In this document: positions 34,110-43,414 of the stretch, one piece after another
How the letters are laid out: every line of letters begins with the position of its first letter
How positions within the stretch are numbered: the first letter of the stretch is position 1
Assembly (NCBI RefSeq): GCF_032461945.1
Contig: NZ_JAWCUD010000003.1
Coordinates: 124,001 to 188,000, forward strand
Length of the DNA: 64,000 nucleotides
From: Paenibacillus_E violae
Lineage (GTDB): Bacteria > Bacillota > Bacilli > Paenibacillales > NBRC-103111
Reading direction: 5' to 3'
Notes under the pieces: model-generated
The model's input: the letters and a program-made list of their open reading frames with translations, nothing else
The model's database searches: none
What the model was told of the DNA's origin: nothing
Position numbers and translations under genes: made by a program

Positions 34110-36563
34110 TCAACATCCCGCAGTCTCAAAAATCACCGACTGATCTCCCTGCTTCATTTTAACCAAATAATAATGTTCTCCTAGCGGAGACCTCTGAATG
34201 TGCTCACCGGTAACTGTGCAGGTGCGCACCCAATCCGGAAGCTTGACGACAGTATTCGTCTCCCGGTCAGCAGTTAGCTCCGCTCGGAACATCCCTGTTC
34301 TAGTGTCCCACTGCAACGTGACTTTGCCCGTATGAAATCTCCAGTGGGACAATTTCCCTCGCTTCAATCTTCCGGGCAGTGCAGGCAGCAGCTTGATGAT
34401 TCCCGGCGATACCTGCAGCAGCATCTCTTGAATAGCGTTCACCCAACCCAGATTGGCATCGAGCTGCACGGGCGCCGTGGGCATGTTCATCGACAGCCCC
34501 ATCCCCCGCCAATCATTATGCAGTGTGAACAAGTTGGGCAGCAGGCTGGCTCTCGACATCATATCCAGGCAGTCCAGCGAGCTGTCACCTTCGCCAAACC
34601 GAGCATAAATCGCAGCCATGTGTGCAAACGACCAACCGGTTTGCGCCCCAATTTCACGTTTTCTCACTGCCGTCTCAAAAGCTTGAAACAGGGCGGAATC
34701 CGTCTCCCTAGTCACTTCGTGCCCTGGAAACACAGGATACAAATGTGACAAATGTCTGTGAGCATACCGGTCCTCAAAGTCTGTATGCACCCACTCGCTC
34801 ACCGCTCCGTCACTGTTCACCCGATAGGCAGGCAGACGATCCAACATCTCCTGCCATTCCTCGACTTCCTGCCGGTGATCCCCAACCGCTTGAACCGCCT
34901 CTATCAAATGCCGCAACAATTCCTTCAAAATGGCGATATCCATCGTCGCATTTATCGCTGTAGGCATCGGATGCGCCAGCGGCTTGCCGTCCTTCGGCAT
35001 GTAATTGAGGGGTGTATTTTCCGGTGATACAGATGGGTAGATCTTGTATTGGCCACTCTCGTCGAGGATAAGGAAATCTTTATAAAATTGTAGGGCTTCT
35101 CTCATGAACGGCAGCGCTCGCTTTTCCAGGAAGCCGGCTTCTTCCGTAAACTTTGCGTACTCAACATAATGTTGTGCCAACCATCCAGCCGCACCCGTCC
35201 AGTTTAAAATAACCGGAACGATCTGACTGGGTACACCGACGCCTGCTGTCGTGCCTGCTGGTATGTAGATTCCCCGGCAGCCGTACAGCTTGCTTGCATT
35301 ATCGCGGAAATCCTCCATCAGCGACTCGTAATACCGGAATAGCGAAGGGGCCAGCTCGCTTAATCCACCGACATGCGCATGCCAATACATCATCTGGATG
35401 TTCTCGTTTGCCATGTTATGGCTCCAGACCAGACGATAGTCGCCTCCCCACAATCCATACAAACCGAAGGGCTCAGCCTCCTCCGCCGTTGAGGTGCCGC
35501 TAAGGAATAGATATCTGCCGTAAGCCCACATTTTCCGGATAAGGGTCTCAGAAGCTTCTCCTTCATAAGCATCCAGCAGCAACCGCTCGTTAGAGCGCGA
35601 GTCCGGCTCATCATCACCCAGAACAAGCTGCGCCGAGTAATAAAGCGGCCGATGCAGCGCGACATGCCGTTCCAGCAAGTGTTCGTAAACAGCGCCAACG
35701 TCCTTTTCCTCATCACGAAGCAGATCAGCAAGCTCCGACTTTAAACGAGGCCAGTCTTCCGCTCGCTTCCCATGTGTAAATACTTTAACCAGCACGAGCA
35801 CTCGACTTGCTCCCATGAAACGGATTGCGCCCTCTGCTCCAGCGGATTGTCCGCCATCCGTTTGTCCACCTTCCTGCACAACCCTCAGCACAGCGCCAAA
35901 ATCGGTTCCGTCATCGTTAGCTGCCGAGTACCACGCATAAGCTTCATCCGCCCCTGTTTCCACGGAGCGTTCCAGCTCCTTATACTCTGGCGTGTCCGCC
36001 CAGCGGTCGCTTGGATGAAGCTGCAAACCGATTTCGCCGGTTATGCCGCTCCCCCCTTCTCTGTCCATCGCATACACGATGCAATTATCGGCACGGGAAA
36101 CGAACAGCGTCCGCTTATACCGGCAGTCCCCATCCTTCCAAGCCACCGTTATTTCGCCGCTATCCATATCAAGCGTGCGGCTGTACCCGCGAAAAGCCTG
36201 CTTGCTGGGCATCGTCAGACGGATGGCTGCCAGTGGAAATCGGGAGGCCAGCTTCGTCCCGTACCCCTGCTCCTTCAGGGCATTCGCCAGCTGCCAACTC
36301 GCTTCCTGATAGCGCCCCTCATCCATCAACTTCCGCGTCCGCTCAAGCGTGAAGCTGACATCGGGAAGCTCATCTCGCTGTCCCCAATGCCACAACTTCG
36401 CATGGTTGAGCAGCACCGTTTCCTCCTGAACACCACCGAATACAGACGCGCCAAGCACACCGTTGCCGGCAGGCAGTGCCTCGCGCCACATATTCCGCCA
36501 CCAGGAGGCCGGGTAGCTCATCGTCAGCTTATCTTCGTTAGCATTTCCCAGTTGATCCGGCAT
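34110..36563 (-). CDS. GH95-family glycoside hydrolase (alpha-L-fucosidase/alpha-L-galactosidase type)
   Basis: About 817 residues without signal peptide. The N-terminal beta-sandwich (WREALPAGNGVLGASVFGGVQEETVLLNHAKLWHW) is the GH95 opening. The (alpha/alpha)6 barrel contains WSHNMANENIQMMYWHAHVGGL, SPENTPLN with the likely catalytic glutamate, and RHLSHLYPVFPGHE. Intracellular location fits removal of fucose or L-galactose from imported rhamnogalacturonan oligomers. ATG at 36563 lies one base after the GH105 stop; the N-terminal extension to 36626 would overlap that gene. Last gene of the locus. Confidence 0.87.
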   Translation of the reverse strand: MPDQLGNANEDKLTMSYPASWWRNMWREALPAGNGVLGASVFGGVQEETVLLNHAKLWHWGQRDELPDVSFTLERTRKLMDEGRYQEASWQLANALKEQGYGTKLASRFPLAAIRLTMPSKQAFRGYSRTLDMDSGEITVAWKDGDCRYKRTLFVSRADNCIVYAMDREGGSGITGEIGLQLHPSDRWADTPEYKELERSVETGADEAYAWYSAANDDGTDFGAVLRVVQEGGQTDGGQSAGAEGAIRFMGASRVLVLVKVFTHGKRAEDWPRLKSELADLLRDEEKDVGAVYEHLLERHVALHRPLYYSAQLVLGDDEPDSRSNERLLLDAYEGEASETLIRKMWAYGRYLFLSGTSTAEEAEPFGLYGLWGGDYRLVWSHNMANENIQMMYWHAHVGGLSELAPSLFRYYESLMEDFRDNASKLYGCRGIYIPAGTTAGVGVPSQIVPVILNWTGAAGWLAQHYVEYAKFTEEAGFLEKRALPFMREALQFYKDFLILDESGQYKIYPSVSPENTPLNYMPKDGKPLAHPMPTAINATMDIAILKELLRHLIEAVQAVGDHRQEVEEWQEMLDRLPAYRVNSDGAVSEWVHTDFEDRYAHRHLSHLYPVFPGHEVTRETDSALFQAFETAVRKREIGAQTGWSFAHMAAIYARFGEGDSSLDCLDMMSRASLLPNLFTLHNDWRGMGLSMNMPTAPVQLDANLGWVNAIQEMLLQVSPGIIKLLPALPGRLKRGKLSHWRFHTGKVTLQWDTRTGMFRAELTADRETNTVVKLPDWVRTCTVTGEHIQRSPLGEHYYLVKMKQGDQSVIFETAGC

Positions 36564-36564
36564 C

Positions 36565-37707
36565 TCATTCCTCACACGACTCGCGCAGCTGCTCCATCTC
36601 AAGTGTGGCAAGCAGCAGCGGAGCAACCCCCATCAACACATCGCTTACGATCGCTTCGCTTAAATAATACGCGTAAGAGCCGTCCCGGTATTTACGGCCG
36701 CCAAGGCCCGCACCATGACAGATCTGATGCAGGTGCACACCTTGCTCATCTTCCGTCACGAAACGCTGCAAAATACCTTCATAAGCTCGTTCTACCACGC
36801 TTCGGTCGATTTCCGCCAAATATTGCAACCTGATTCCCTTCGCAATTGCATAAGTCAGCATGCAGGAGCCCGACGACTCCAGATAGTTCCCCTGCTGGCC
36901 ATTGCAATCCATGACCTGGTACCAAACGCCGCTTTCTTGATCCTGCGCTCGTACAACGCTATTTACCATCCTTTCAAAAATACCCATGAGCTGCCCGCGT
37001 TTCGGGTGCCCAATTGGAAAATGCTCTAGCGCGTCCACCAGCGCCATGGCATACCAGCCCATTGCCCGTCCCCATACATGTCTCGATCGGCCTATTCCGT
37101 TAACGCACCATCGCTGCTCTTGGGTTTCGTCCCAGGCATGATGCAGCAAACCCGTCTGCGGATTGCGCGTATGCCGCTCGACCAGCAGCAACTGATGAGC
37201 TGCCTCGTCAAACCAGCTGTTGTCTTGGAAGGTGTGGGCATATTCAGCCATATAGGGCGAAGACATATACAAGCCGTCCAACCACATTTGATAGGGATAT
37301 ATTTTTTTATGCCAAAATCCACCTTCACTCGTGCGGGGTTGACCGACAAGCTGCGTAATCAGCAACCGCGCCGCAGCCTCATATTTCGCTTCGCCTGTTT
37401 CCCTCCATAAACGGAAAAGGTTTTTTCCTTTATTAATATGATCAAGGTTATAATCGTTAAGCTTGTAACCGCGTATCGAGCCATCTTCTTGAATAAACAC
37501 ATCCATATGCCGCTTGACGAAGTCATGATATTTGGCCTCGCCCGTCCAATCCCCCAGCTTATCAATGGCTGCAAGCGCCATTCCTGCGACATACCCCCAT
37601 TGGTTGGCCATTTTCGGGTGGTAACCGTCTTGACTATGCGACAAAATCGCTTCGCCGACCTTGACGGACATTCGTTCGATTTTCGTATCCAGCATGGAAA
37701 CCTTCAT
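36565..37707 (-). CDS. GH105 unsaturated rhamnogalacturonyl hydrolase (YteR/YesR-like)
   Basis: A 380-residue (alpha/alpha)6 protein of normal GH105 length. Motifs include PYQMWLDGLYMSSPYMAEYA with the catalytic aspartate, VWGRAMGWYAMALVDALEHFP and YLESSGSCMLTYAIAKGIRL. It hydrates the terminal unsaturated galacturonyl residue of oligosaccharides made by rhamnogalacturonan or pectate lyases, releasing it in the cytosol. It follows the oligogalacturonate lyase gene by 27 bases. Confidence 0.93.
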   Translation of the reverse strand: MKVSMLDTKIERMSVKVGEAILSHSQDGYHPKMANQWGYVAGMALAAIDKLGDWTGEAKYHDFVKRHMDVFIQEDGSIRGYKLNDYNLDHINKGKNLFRLWRETGEAKYEAAARLLITQLVGQPRTSEGGFWHKKIYPYQMWLDGLYMSSPYMAEYAHTFQDNSWFDEAAHQLLLVERHTRNPQTGLLHHAWDETQEQRWCVNGIGRSRHVWGRAMGWYAMALVDALEHFPIGHPKRGQLMGIFERMVNSVVRAQDQESGVWYQVMDCNGQQGNYLESSGSCMLTYAIAKGIRLQYLAEIDRSVVERAYEGILQRFVTEDEQGVHLHQICHGAGLGGRKYRDGSYAYYLSEAIVSDVLMGVAPLLLATLEMEQLRESCEE

Positions 37708-37734
37708 GGCTTATGCCCCCTCTCGCTTCATTTG

Positions 37735-38877
37735 TTATGGCGTGAATAACGGCAATACGGTAAAGTCCTCCGGGACATGAACCAAATACAAATTACCGTA
37801 CCCGTTTTTATCGCTCGTAAATAACACACGTTTGCCTTTCGCATCAAAACGCGGATGGGCATGCACTTTCTGCGAATGAAAGCTGCAGCGCAACTCGCAC
37901 AGCATGCGAGGTCCGTCGTAAACCCCGTCCTGTTTTCGCCAAATGCTCAGCGTCTTCACCGCACTTTTGCCGTCAACGATGGCTTGCCCCAAACCGTCTG
38001 CATAACCATGCCACGTATCAAAATGAAATTCCGTTTCTTCCAGCTCTGTATTGTTATACCGGATGCTGCCGAAGAAATTCGTTCCGTTCGCACGGAACCC
38101 GTGGTAGCCAATCGTTACGCCGTCGGGATAAAAAAATTCGTGCCCGATCTTCTCCTCCGGCTCAAGACGCTCACGAATTTTCCACGCTTTGCCGGTGCGC
38201 AAATCCAGTCCCCAAATGCGGTGATCAACCAAATGCCAAGGTCCCTCATGACAAAATGTCATCAGCCAAGGCTCTTTGGGAGACGCGTTGATATGCGTAA
38301 TAAAACGATGTGCTTCATAAATGGTTTCCGCGCCACCATTCACTGCGTCAATGCGTATGATCATGCTGTGTGGAGCAGCTTCCATGAGTTCACGATGACC
38401 CACATAACCGTTGCCCAGGTCCAGTCGAATCCGGTGCGATAAGTCTTCTTGAACACAAGTACAGACATGCTGTCCATCGGCGCTGGCGCTTACATTACCG
38501 AGGTGATATCCCTGAGGCGCTTCATACACCACTTTTTCATCCAAATCTCCGAGTAAATCCAGGCGAATAATCCGTGTTCCTAGCTTAATGTATACAGCAC
38601 TCCCATCCGGCAGCAAACAAGCATCGATATGATCATTTCCCGGGTAATTAGTCAGCTGCGTAATCTCCCCGCTCTCCACATGCATGCTGTACAAATTGGT
38701 GCTGTTGCCACGATCCGAGACGAAAATAAGACGCTGTTCCTCGTCATACCAACCGCTTTCCGTAAAATATAAATGATGGCTGTGTGACTTGTAATCCGTC
38801 AGTTGTATCACTTCAAGGCCAGTGAATCGATCCCTTGCCGATTTGCGTTCTGAGGGCCATATTGTTCCTTTTCCCAT
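37735..38877 (-). CDS. oligogalacturonate lyase (PL22 family)
   Basis: A 380-residue seven-bladed propeller protein resembling Ogl. Visible pieces: GLEVIQLTDYKSHSHHLYFTE, HINASPKEPWLMTFCHEGPW, IGYHGFRANG and SQKVHAHPRFD, whose histidines make the metal and catalytic sites in PL22. The enzyme splits di- and tri-galacturonides in the cytosol to a deoxy-keto-uronate that feeds the KDG pathway (not in this window). AGGAGGAG precedes the ATG. Confidence 0.9.
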   Translation of the reverse strand: MGKGTIWPSERKSARDRFTGLEVIQLTDYKSHSHHLYFTESGWYDEEQRLIFVSDRGNSTNLYSMHVESGEITQLTNYPGNDHIDACLLPDGSAVYIKLGTRIIRLDLLGDLDEKVVYEAPQGYHLGNVSASADGQHVCTCVQEDLSHRIRLDLGNGYVGHRELMEAAPHSMIIRIDAVNGGAETIYEAHRFITHINASPKEPWLMTFCHEGPWHLVDHRIWGLDLRTGKAWKIRERLEPEEKIGHEFFYPDGVTIGYHGFRANGTNFFGSIRYNNTELEETEFHFDTWHGYADGLGQAIVDGKSAVKTLSIWRKQDGVYDGPRMLCELRCSFHSQKVHAHPRFDAKGKRVLFTSDKNGYGNLYLVHVPEDFTVLPLFTP

Positions 38878-38922
38878 ACGCTCTCCTCCTGATTATCCAT
38901 TTCATTCAACCTGCAAGTTGAC

Positions 38923-40980
38923 CTACAACCAAGGCTTTAATCCTTCCCATCTCACCTTCCAACTGCCATCCTGCGGAAAACCCGGGTTATTCAAGTTGGA
39001 GCCGCCTTCCCAGCCGGCAGCCATCATGGCAACAGCTGTCAATAAACCTCCGTTACCTGGCAAATACGCAGACAAACCAGGTCGCTGATAGTTATGGCCA
39101 TTGGTTAAATACGTGTTTTTTGCAGCATCCATAAGCAGGAAGTCAACGGCCAGATCCGGTTCACCAAGTCTCGCTGCCGTCATGGCACACATTGGGAAAT
39201 CCCAGCCCCAGGCGGAACCCCATTTCCATACCTCTTTCACCTTCAACAGGGTATTAAGCATCACTTCGCGGTCAATCATCGTGCCAGGTAAAATGCCAAG
39301 CGCACCGAGCATCGATGGATGATCATGATTCTTAGCTGTAAAGGTATCCGGACACAGCTCATGGGCCAAATACACCCCTTCAGCCTGCGGAGGATTGGCC
39401 ATCATCCCGGCAACCTGCACCCACTTCGCATGAGGTGTTTCCTGCAAAAGCTCCGCCCAGCGAATCGCAATCTCCAGGCCATATTTCCAGTACTCAAGCT
39501 CGTACGGAGGATTTTTACTGCCTGCAAGCGAGTGGCACTCCTGCGCCGGGATTAATGGCGGGCCTAAATCGTAAACTTGCTTCGCTTCGTCCCAGTGAGC
39601 ATAAGAGACCATGAAATCCGCCGATTCATAGACAATATCGCGGAATCGTTCCAGCAGCTCCCTTGTAGGCTGAGCTTTGTAACATAGCTCCGCAAGCGTC
39701 ATCGGGTGCGGCTGCTGCCAGATCAACCCGGGCGCGACAGGCGAAGGGCACGGTTTTCCTTCAAAGTCGACCATCTTGGGCCATCGGGCGCCTTCATATC
39801 CTTGCGATTGAGCGAGTTCGCGAGCAACCGGTAAGATACGGCTGTACCAATCCATGCTTTTCAGCAGAATATTTTCCCGCCCCCACAATGGAAAATGCGC
39901 TCCATGCCACCAATGCATCTCCAAGTGGGACTTTCCGAACCAGCTGTTATACATAAGCCCCGTCTCTTGCGGCGGCAAGGAGCCGCCACTGTGCATAGCA
40001 CACAAGAACTGGGACAGAACAACGCGTCTTTCAAGCTCGTAAGCTCTGGGATCCGAGCTGCCAGAGAAATCGATTGCCGCCCCGCCGAGCCAAAATGTCT
40101 CCCAGTGCAGCTTGCTTGCTGCAATCGTCTCTTCAAATGACGGCGCTGTATGTGCAGATTCCGGAGTAAAAGTTACAGAAAATTCAATCAAATCAACTTG
40201 TTTTGAAGGAGGGAGCAGTGTGAACTCATGCGCTCCTGTCCGTGTAAGGCTGCCGGCACTCCAAGCCCAGCGCACCTCGTATTTATCTTCATCCATCGTA
40301 CGTTCCAACAGGGCTTCGTTGCCGCTGCCTTCGCGCAGTTCCGTCCTGTGCCTATCATCGTTATCCCAGTCAGGAAATACCGTCTTCGCCCAGCCTGTAT
40401 TCGTCATATCGGGTGCCGGGAAACGCATGAACACCTGCAGTCGGCCTTGTGCAATTAAACCGGATTCCACTTGCACAGCAATCGCGTCAATGGAAGGATG
40501 ACAAGCCGTGGTAACATGAACCGGGACGCCTTGAATGGCATACGCACTAGTCAACACGCCCGACCAGAGATTAAGCTGCTGGCTGATCGGCGCCACATCG
40601 GCCGCTTCTGCCACATCACCCGATTCCAGCAGAAAGCGAAAAGAAACTCGTCCTAATTGCAGACGATGCGGGTTCATCCTCAGCCAGTGATAAGCCTCCG
40701 CAGTACTACCGGGTTTCATGGGGTAGCCGACTAGTCTGCCATGCGTTTCGAACATTTGGTATTCAACATCCTGATCCGTAAATCGATTTCGTCCGCCCGT
40801 ATAGTGCCAACCCCAATTGGACTGTGTGCCCAGCGGTACCTCATATTGATTCGGGAATGACTGTAATCCGGTGAGATCCGCACTAAAGGCGAATTCACCG
40901 TTCCCCACGGAAAATGGGGACAAAGGGTCCCATTTATTCAATTCGGGATTATGCCGTTGTATGATTTGCCGTCTGTCCAT
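38923..40980 (-). CDS. uncharacterised 685-residue glycoside-hydrolase-like protein of the pectin locus
   Basis: No signal peptide. The N-terminal half looks like a beta-sandwich (PLSPFSVGNGEFAFSADLTGLQSF is typical of GH65/GH95-like openings). The C-terminal half is rich in aromatic-lined helices as in an (alpha/alpha)6 barrel, with GLMYNSWFGKSHLEMHWWHG and KVWKWGSAWGWDFPMCAMTAARL. I cannot assign it to a numbered family with confidence. GGGAGG precedes the ATG. It lies between the membrane AraC regulator and the oligogalacturonate lyase, with 45-base gaps on both sides, so a role in cytosolic breakdown of pectin-derived oligosaccharides is inferred. Confidence 0.7.
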   Translation of the reverse strand: MDRRQIIQRHNPELNKWDPLSPFSVGNGEFAFSADLTGLQSFPNQYEVPLGTQSNWGWHYTGGRNRFTDQDVEYQMFETHGRLVGYPMKPGSTAEAYHWLRMNPHRLQLGRVSFRFLLESGDVAEAADVAPISQQLNLWSGVLTSAYAIQGVPVHVTTACHPSIDAIAVQVESGLIAQGRLQVFMRFPAPDMTNTGWAKTVFPDWDNDDRHRTELREGSGNEALLERTMDEDKYEVRWAWSAGSLTRTGAHEFTLLPPSKQVDLIEFSVTFTPESAHTAPSFEETIAASKLHWETFWLGGAAIDFSGSSDPRAYELERRVVLSQFLCAMHSGGSLPPQETGLMYNSWFGKSHLEMHWWHGAHFPLWGRENILLKSMDWYSRILPVARELAQSQGYEGARWPKMVDFEGKPCPSPVAPGLIWQQPHPMTLAELCYKAQPTRELLERFRDIVYESADFMVSYAHWDEAKQVYDLGPPLIPAQECHSLAGSKNPPYELEYWKYGLEIAIRWAELLQETPHAKWVQVAGMMANPPQAEGVYLAHELCPDTFTAKNHDHPSMLGALGILPGTMIDREVMLNTLLKVKEVWKWGSAWGWDFPMCAMTAARLGEPDLAVDFLLMDAAKNTYLTNGHNYQRPGLSAYLPGNGGLLTAVAMMAAGWEGGSNLNNPGFPQDGSWKVRWEGLKPWL

Positions 40981-41025
40981 AGTACCTCCCAGGTTTGCTT
41001 ATCCGATTCGACTGACGCCGCTTGT

Positions 41026-43308
41026 CTATTCCAGCATCGCGTCCGTACGTGTTCTCATCATATCCCGGTACTTACCCGGGGTTATATTCTTGAATTTGCG
41101 GAAGCTTCGAATGAAGCTGTTCTCATGCTGGTAGCCAACCATGATCGCAATGTCCGAAATCTTGTTTTCGGTCTTCAGCAGCAGGTCCGCCGCACGTTCC
41201 AAACGCAGACGCGTTAAATAGTTATAGATCGTTTCTCCCGTTTCTTGCTTGAAAATCTGACTCGCCAAGCTGCTGCTAATTCCAACGTCGTCAGCAATCT
41301 CCGGGATCCCGATGGTCTCGCTCAAATGCTGCTTCATATAATCAATCATGCGGTGGCATGTAATAAAATCCTTGCTTTGAACGAGTTTATGGAACCGCTG
41401 AACCAACGGCTGAACCCGCTTACAGAGATCCTCTTGAATATCCCCTAGATGAAAAGTATCGTATCTCTCTAACGCGCTGCCCTCCGCACATTCGTCATCA
41501 GCCTGCCATAACTGCTCTATGCGTTCAAGCACGGCCCGTAAAAAGGTTATAGCCGCTGATGGATACCCATATTGGCTTCGAACATCGGAGATTAGACGTT
41601 CAACTGCTTCCAGCGATCCGGTCTCGTCCCCCGATTCAATCAATTGCGAAAGCTCTTCCAGCTTTCCTTCATCCACGACCGTCTCCCTGACTTCATGTCC
41701 TGATACTTCATGAAACGGAATAACTTGCCCATATCCTTGATAAAGCCGATAATTCAGCGCATTCTCCGCTTCCAGCATCGCCTGACGCAGCCGGGCAACT
41801 TCCGTTTGAGGGGTGCTTACACCTACCGAAACGCTGAACTTGAGCAATCTGGAAACAACCTCAATCGCTTCCTCCAGCTTGCGCTCAAGCACGATCCCCG
41901 CTTCAAGTGGTTGCAGCAATATCGCCATCTTGTCTTTGCCAAAATCAGCGCAAACGACCCGCCATCTTTGCTCGAACAGCTCGGCGACAATGTTCGCCAT
42001 GGCGAATTTCAGCAACGATTGATCGTCGCCCGTATACTTCCGCGACCAATCCTCATATCGGTCGATTGAAATGACCGCTACCGTAACAGGCTCTGATGAC
42101 CATTCGCCAAAGTAACGATGCCACTTTTCCTCGATATCCCGCTTGCCGGTCAAGTTCCCCGTATACATATCGTAAAGCAGCTTGGATGACGCCTCCGACA
42201 TTGTCTCTCTTACGAGCTGAGACAGATGGGCATGGTTGCTAAGCAGTTCACCGGCCAGCTTCTCCAAATCGATGCCTTCAGGATTCATGGACTTGCGGTC
42301 GTAGCTGCTAAACAGCTGCATCAACCTGCGGACCGGTCGGAAAGCAGCGGCATTGATATAGAAAATCGTCGCGCATCCAAGCGCCAGTGCAGCCACGGAA
42401 ACGGTCAATACAACATTGCGCACCTTCTTGGACTTGGCCAGCAAACTGTCCTGCACGACAATGGACACGTATTTCCAGCCCGTTACTGGCGAAACAAGCT
42501 GATTAACCAGCAGTTTGCGGTTCTGATGAGTAATGTCACTGCTGCCATCTTCCCGCAGTTGGGCCAGTGCCTGCCGAATCGACTCCTGATCGAAATCATA
42601 GTTGGAGACCGCGTACAGGATCTCTTCATGCTCGTCGATGATGTAGCGCATCCGATTTAAATTATTGAGGACGGGAGGATTCAGCTTAGCAAACAATTCC
42701 TCATCCTTGAGATTGACAGTGACAATCCCCTTAAACTGTCCTTGAATCATAATTTTGCGAAACAGCGTAACTTCGGAGCCTTTTCTACCCGCGCCTTCCG
42801 GCACCTGACGTTTTTTGATAACCGTCATTCCGTCACCGAACTCGTCCACCACGTTAATCCAATCCGAATCGTCAAAGTTCAGTTTGCTTGAGCTGTAGCC
42901 CTGCGGAATCGCAATGAAGCTCCCTTTTGTCATGTCATACACATAGATGCTCTTGATATATTTCGAATTGCCTATTAGGGTTGACAACAATTGATAAATG
43001 TCCGATATGTTGCCGTACGAATTCTGCACCTCACTGGTCAGAAACTTATAAATATTGGCGTTCAAAGCAATCTGAATAGCGGCTTTATCACTCTCTTTGA
43101 TAGCGTCATCAATGACGTTCATATTCAATTGAAGCATCTGGCGCTGTGGCTCGCTGAGTTCTTCCTGCAGGACAGACTTTGACGTATAGTAGGATGTCAG
43201 GCTGACAGCAAGAATAATTAGAAACACCGAAATGGTTAAAATGAGGACAAACCGGGTTTGCGTATGGGCTAAATTGTATTTCAGCCACTTCTTCAAGGAT
43301 TGCGTCAC
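41026..43308 (-). CDS. membrane-anchored AraC-family regulator (YesS/RhgR-like)
   Basis: A 760-residue protein. A first membrane helix (about 18-42) and a second (about 298-320) bracket an extracellular Cache-like sensor domain. A central cytoplasmic region (about 400-530) and a C-terminal AraC double HTH follow (about 660-757, ending KISDIAIMVGYQHENSFIRSFRKFKNITPGKYR). B. subtilis YesS/RhgR has the same architecture and length and activates rhamnogalacturonan genes. The start is GTG. Located inside the pectin locus, it is its likely activator, sensing an extracellular oligosaccharide or binding-protein complex. Confidence 0.9.
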   Translation of the reverse strand: MTQSLKKWLKYNLAHTQTRFVLILTISVFLIILAVSLTSYYTSKSVLQEELSEPQRQMLQLNMNVIDDAIKESDKAAIQIALNANIYKFLTSEVQNSYGNISDIYQLLSTLIGNSKYIKSIYVYDMTKGSFIAIPQGYSSSKLNFDDSDWINVVDEFGDGMTVIKKRQVPEGAGRKGSEVTLFRKIMIQGQFKGIVTVNLKDEELFAKLNPPVLNNLNRMRYIIDEHEEILYAVSNYDFDQESIRQALAQLREDGSSDITHQNRKLLVNQLVSPVTGWKYVSIVVQDSLLAKSKKVRNVVLTVSVAALALGCATIFYINAAAFRPVRRLMQLFSSYDRKSMNPEGIDLEKLAGELLSNHAHLSQLVRETMSEASSKLLYDMYTGNLTGKRDIEEKWHRYFGEWSSEPVTVAVISIDRYEDWSRKYTGDDQSLLKFAMANIVAELFEQRWRVVCADFGKDKMAILLQPLEAGIVLERKLEEAIEVVSRLLKFSVSVGVSTPQTEVARLRQAMLEAENALNYRLYQGYGQVIPFHEVSGHEVRETVVDEGKLEELSQLIESGDETGSLEAVERLISDVRSQYGYPSAAITFLRAVLERIEQLWQADDECAEGSALERYDTFHLGDIQEDLCKRVQPLVQRFHKLVQSKDFITCHRMIDYMKQHLSETIGIPEIADDVGISSSLASQIFKQETGETIYNYLTRLRLERAADLLLKTENKISDIAIMVGYQHENSFIRSFRKFKNITPGKYRDMMRTRTDAMLE

Positions 43309-43414
43309 GTTAGGGTTCCCACCTTATTAGGAGATCTTACTATTATAGCGCGATCTGTTCCCTCGCGACACGATCCTTTCCGGCGGTTGCCTCTCATTCT
43401 CACTCTGGAACACC

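Noticed and set aside
35772..36833. 353-codon plus-strand open frame opposite the GH95 and GH105 genes
   Set aside because: It lies fully antisense to two well-supported genes, has no good ribosome binding site and no recognisable domain; it is a GC-driven shadow frame.
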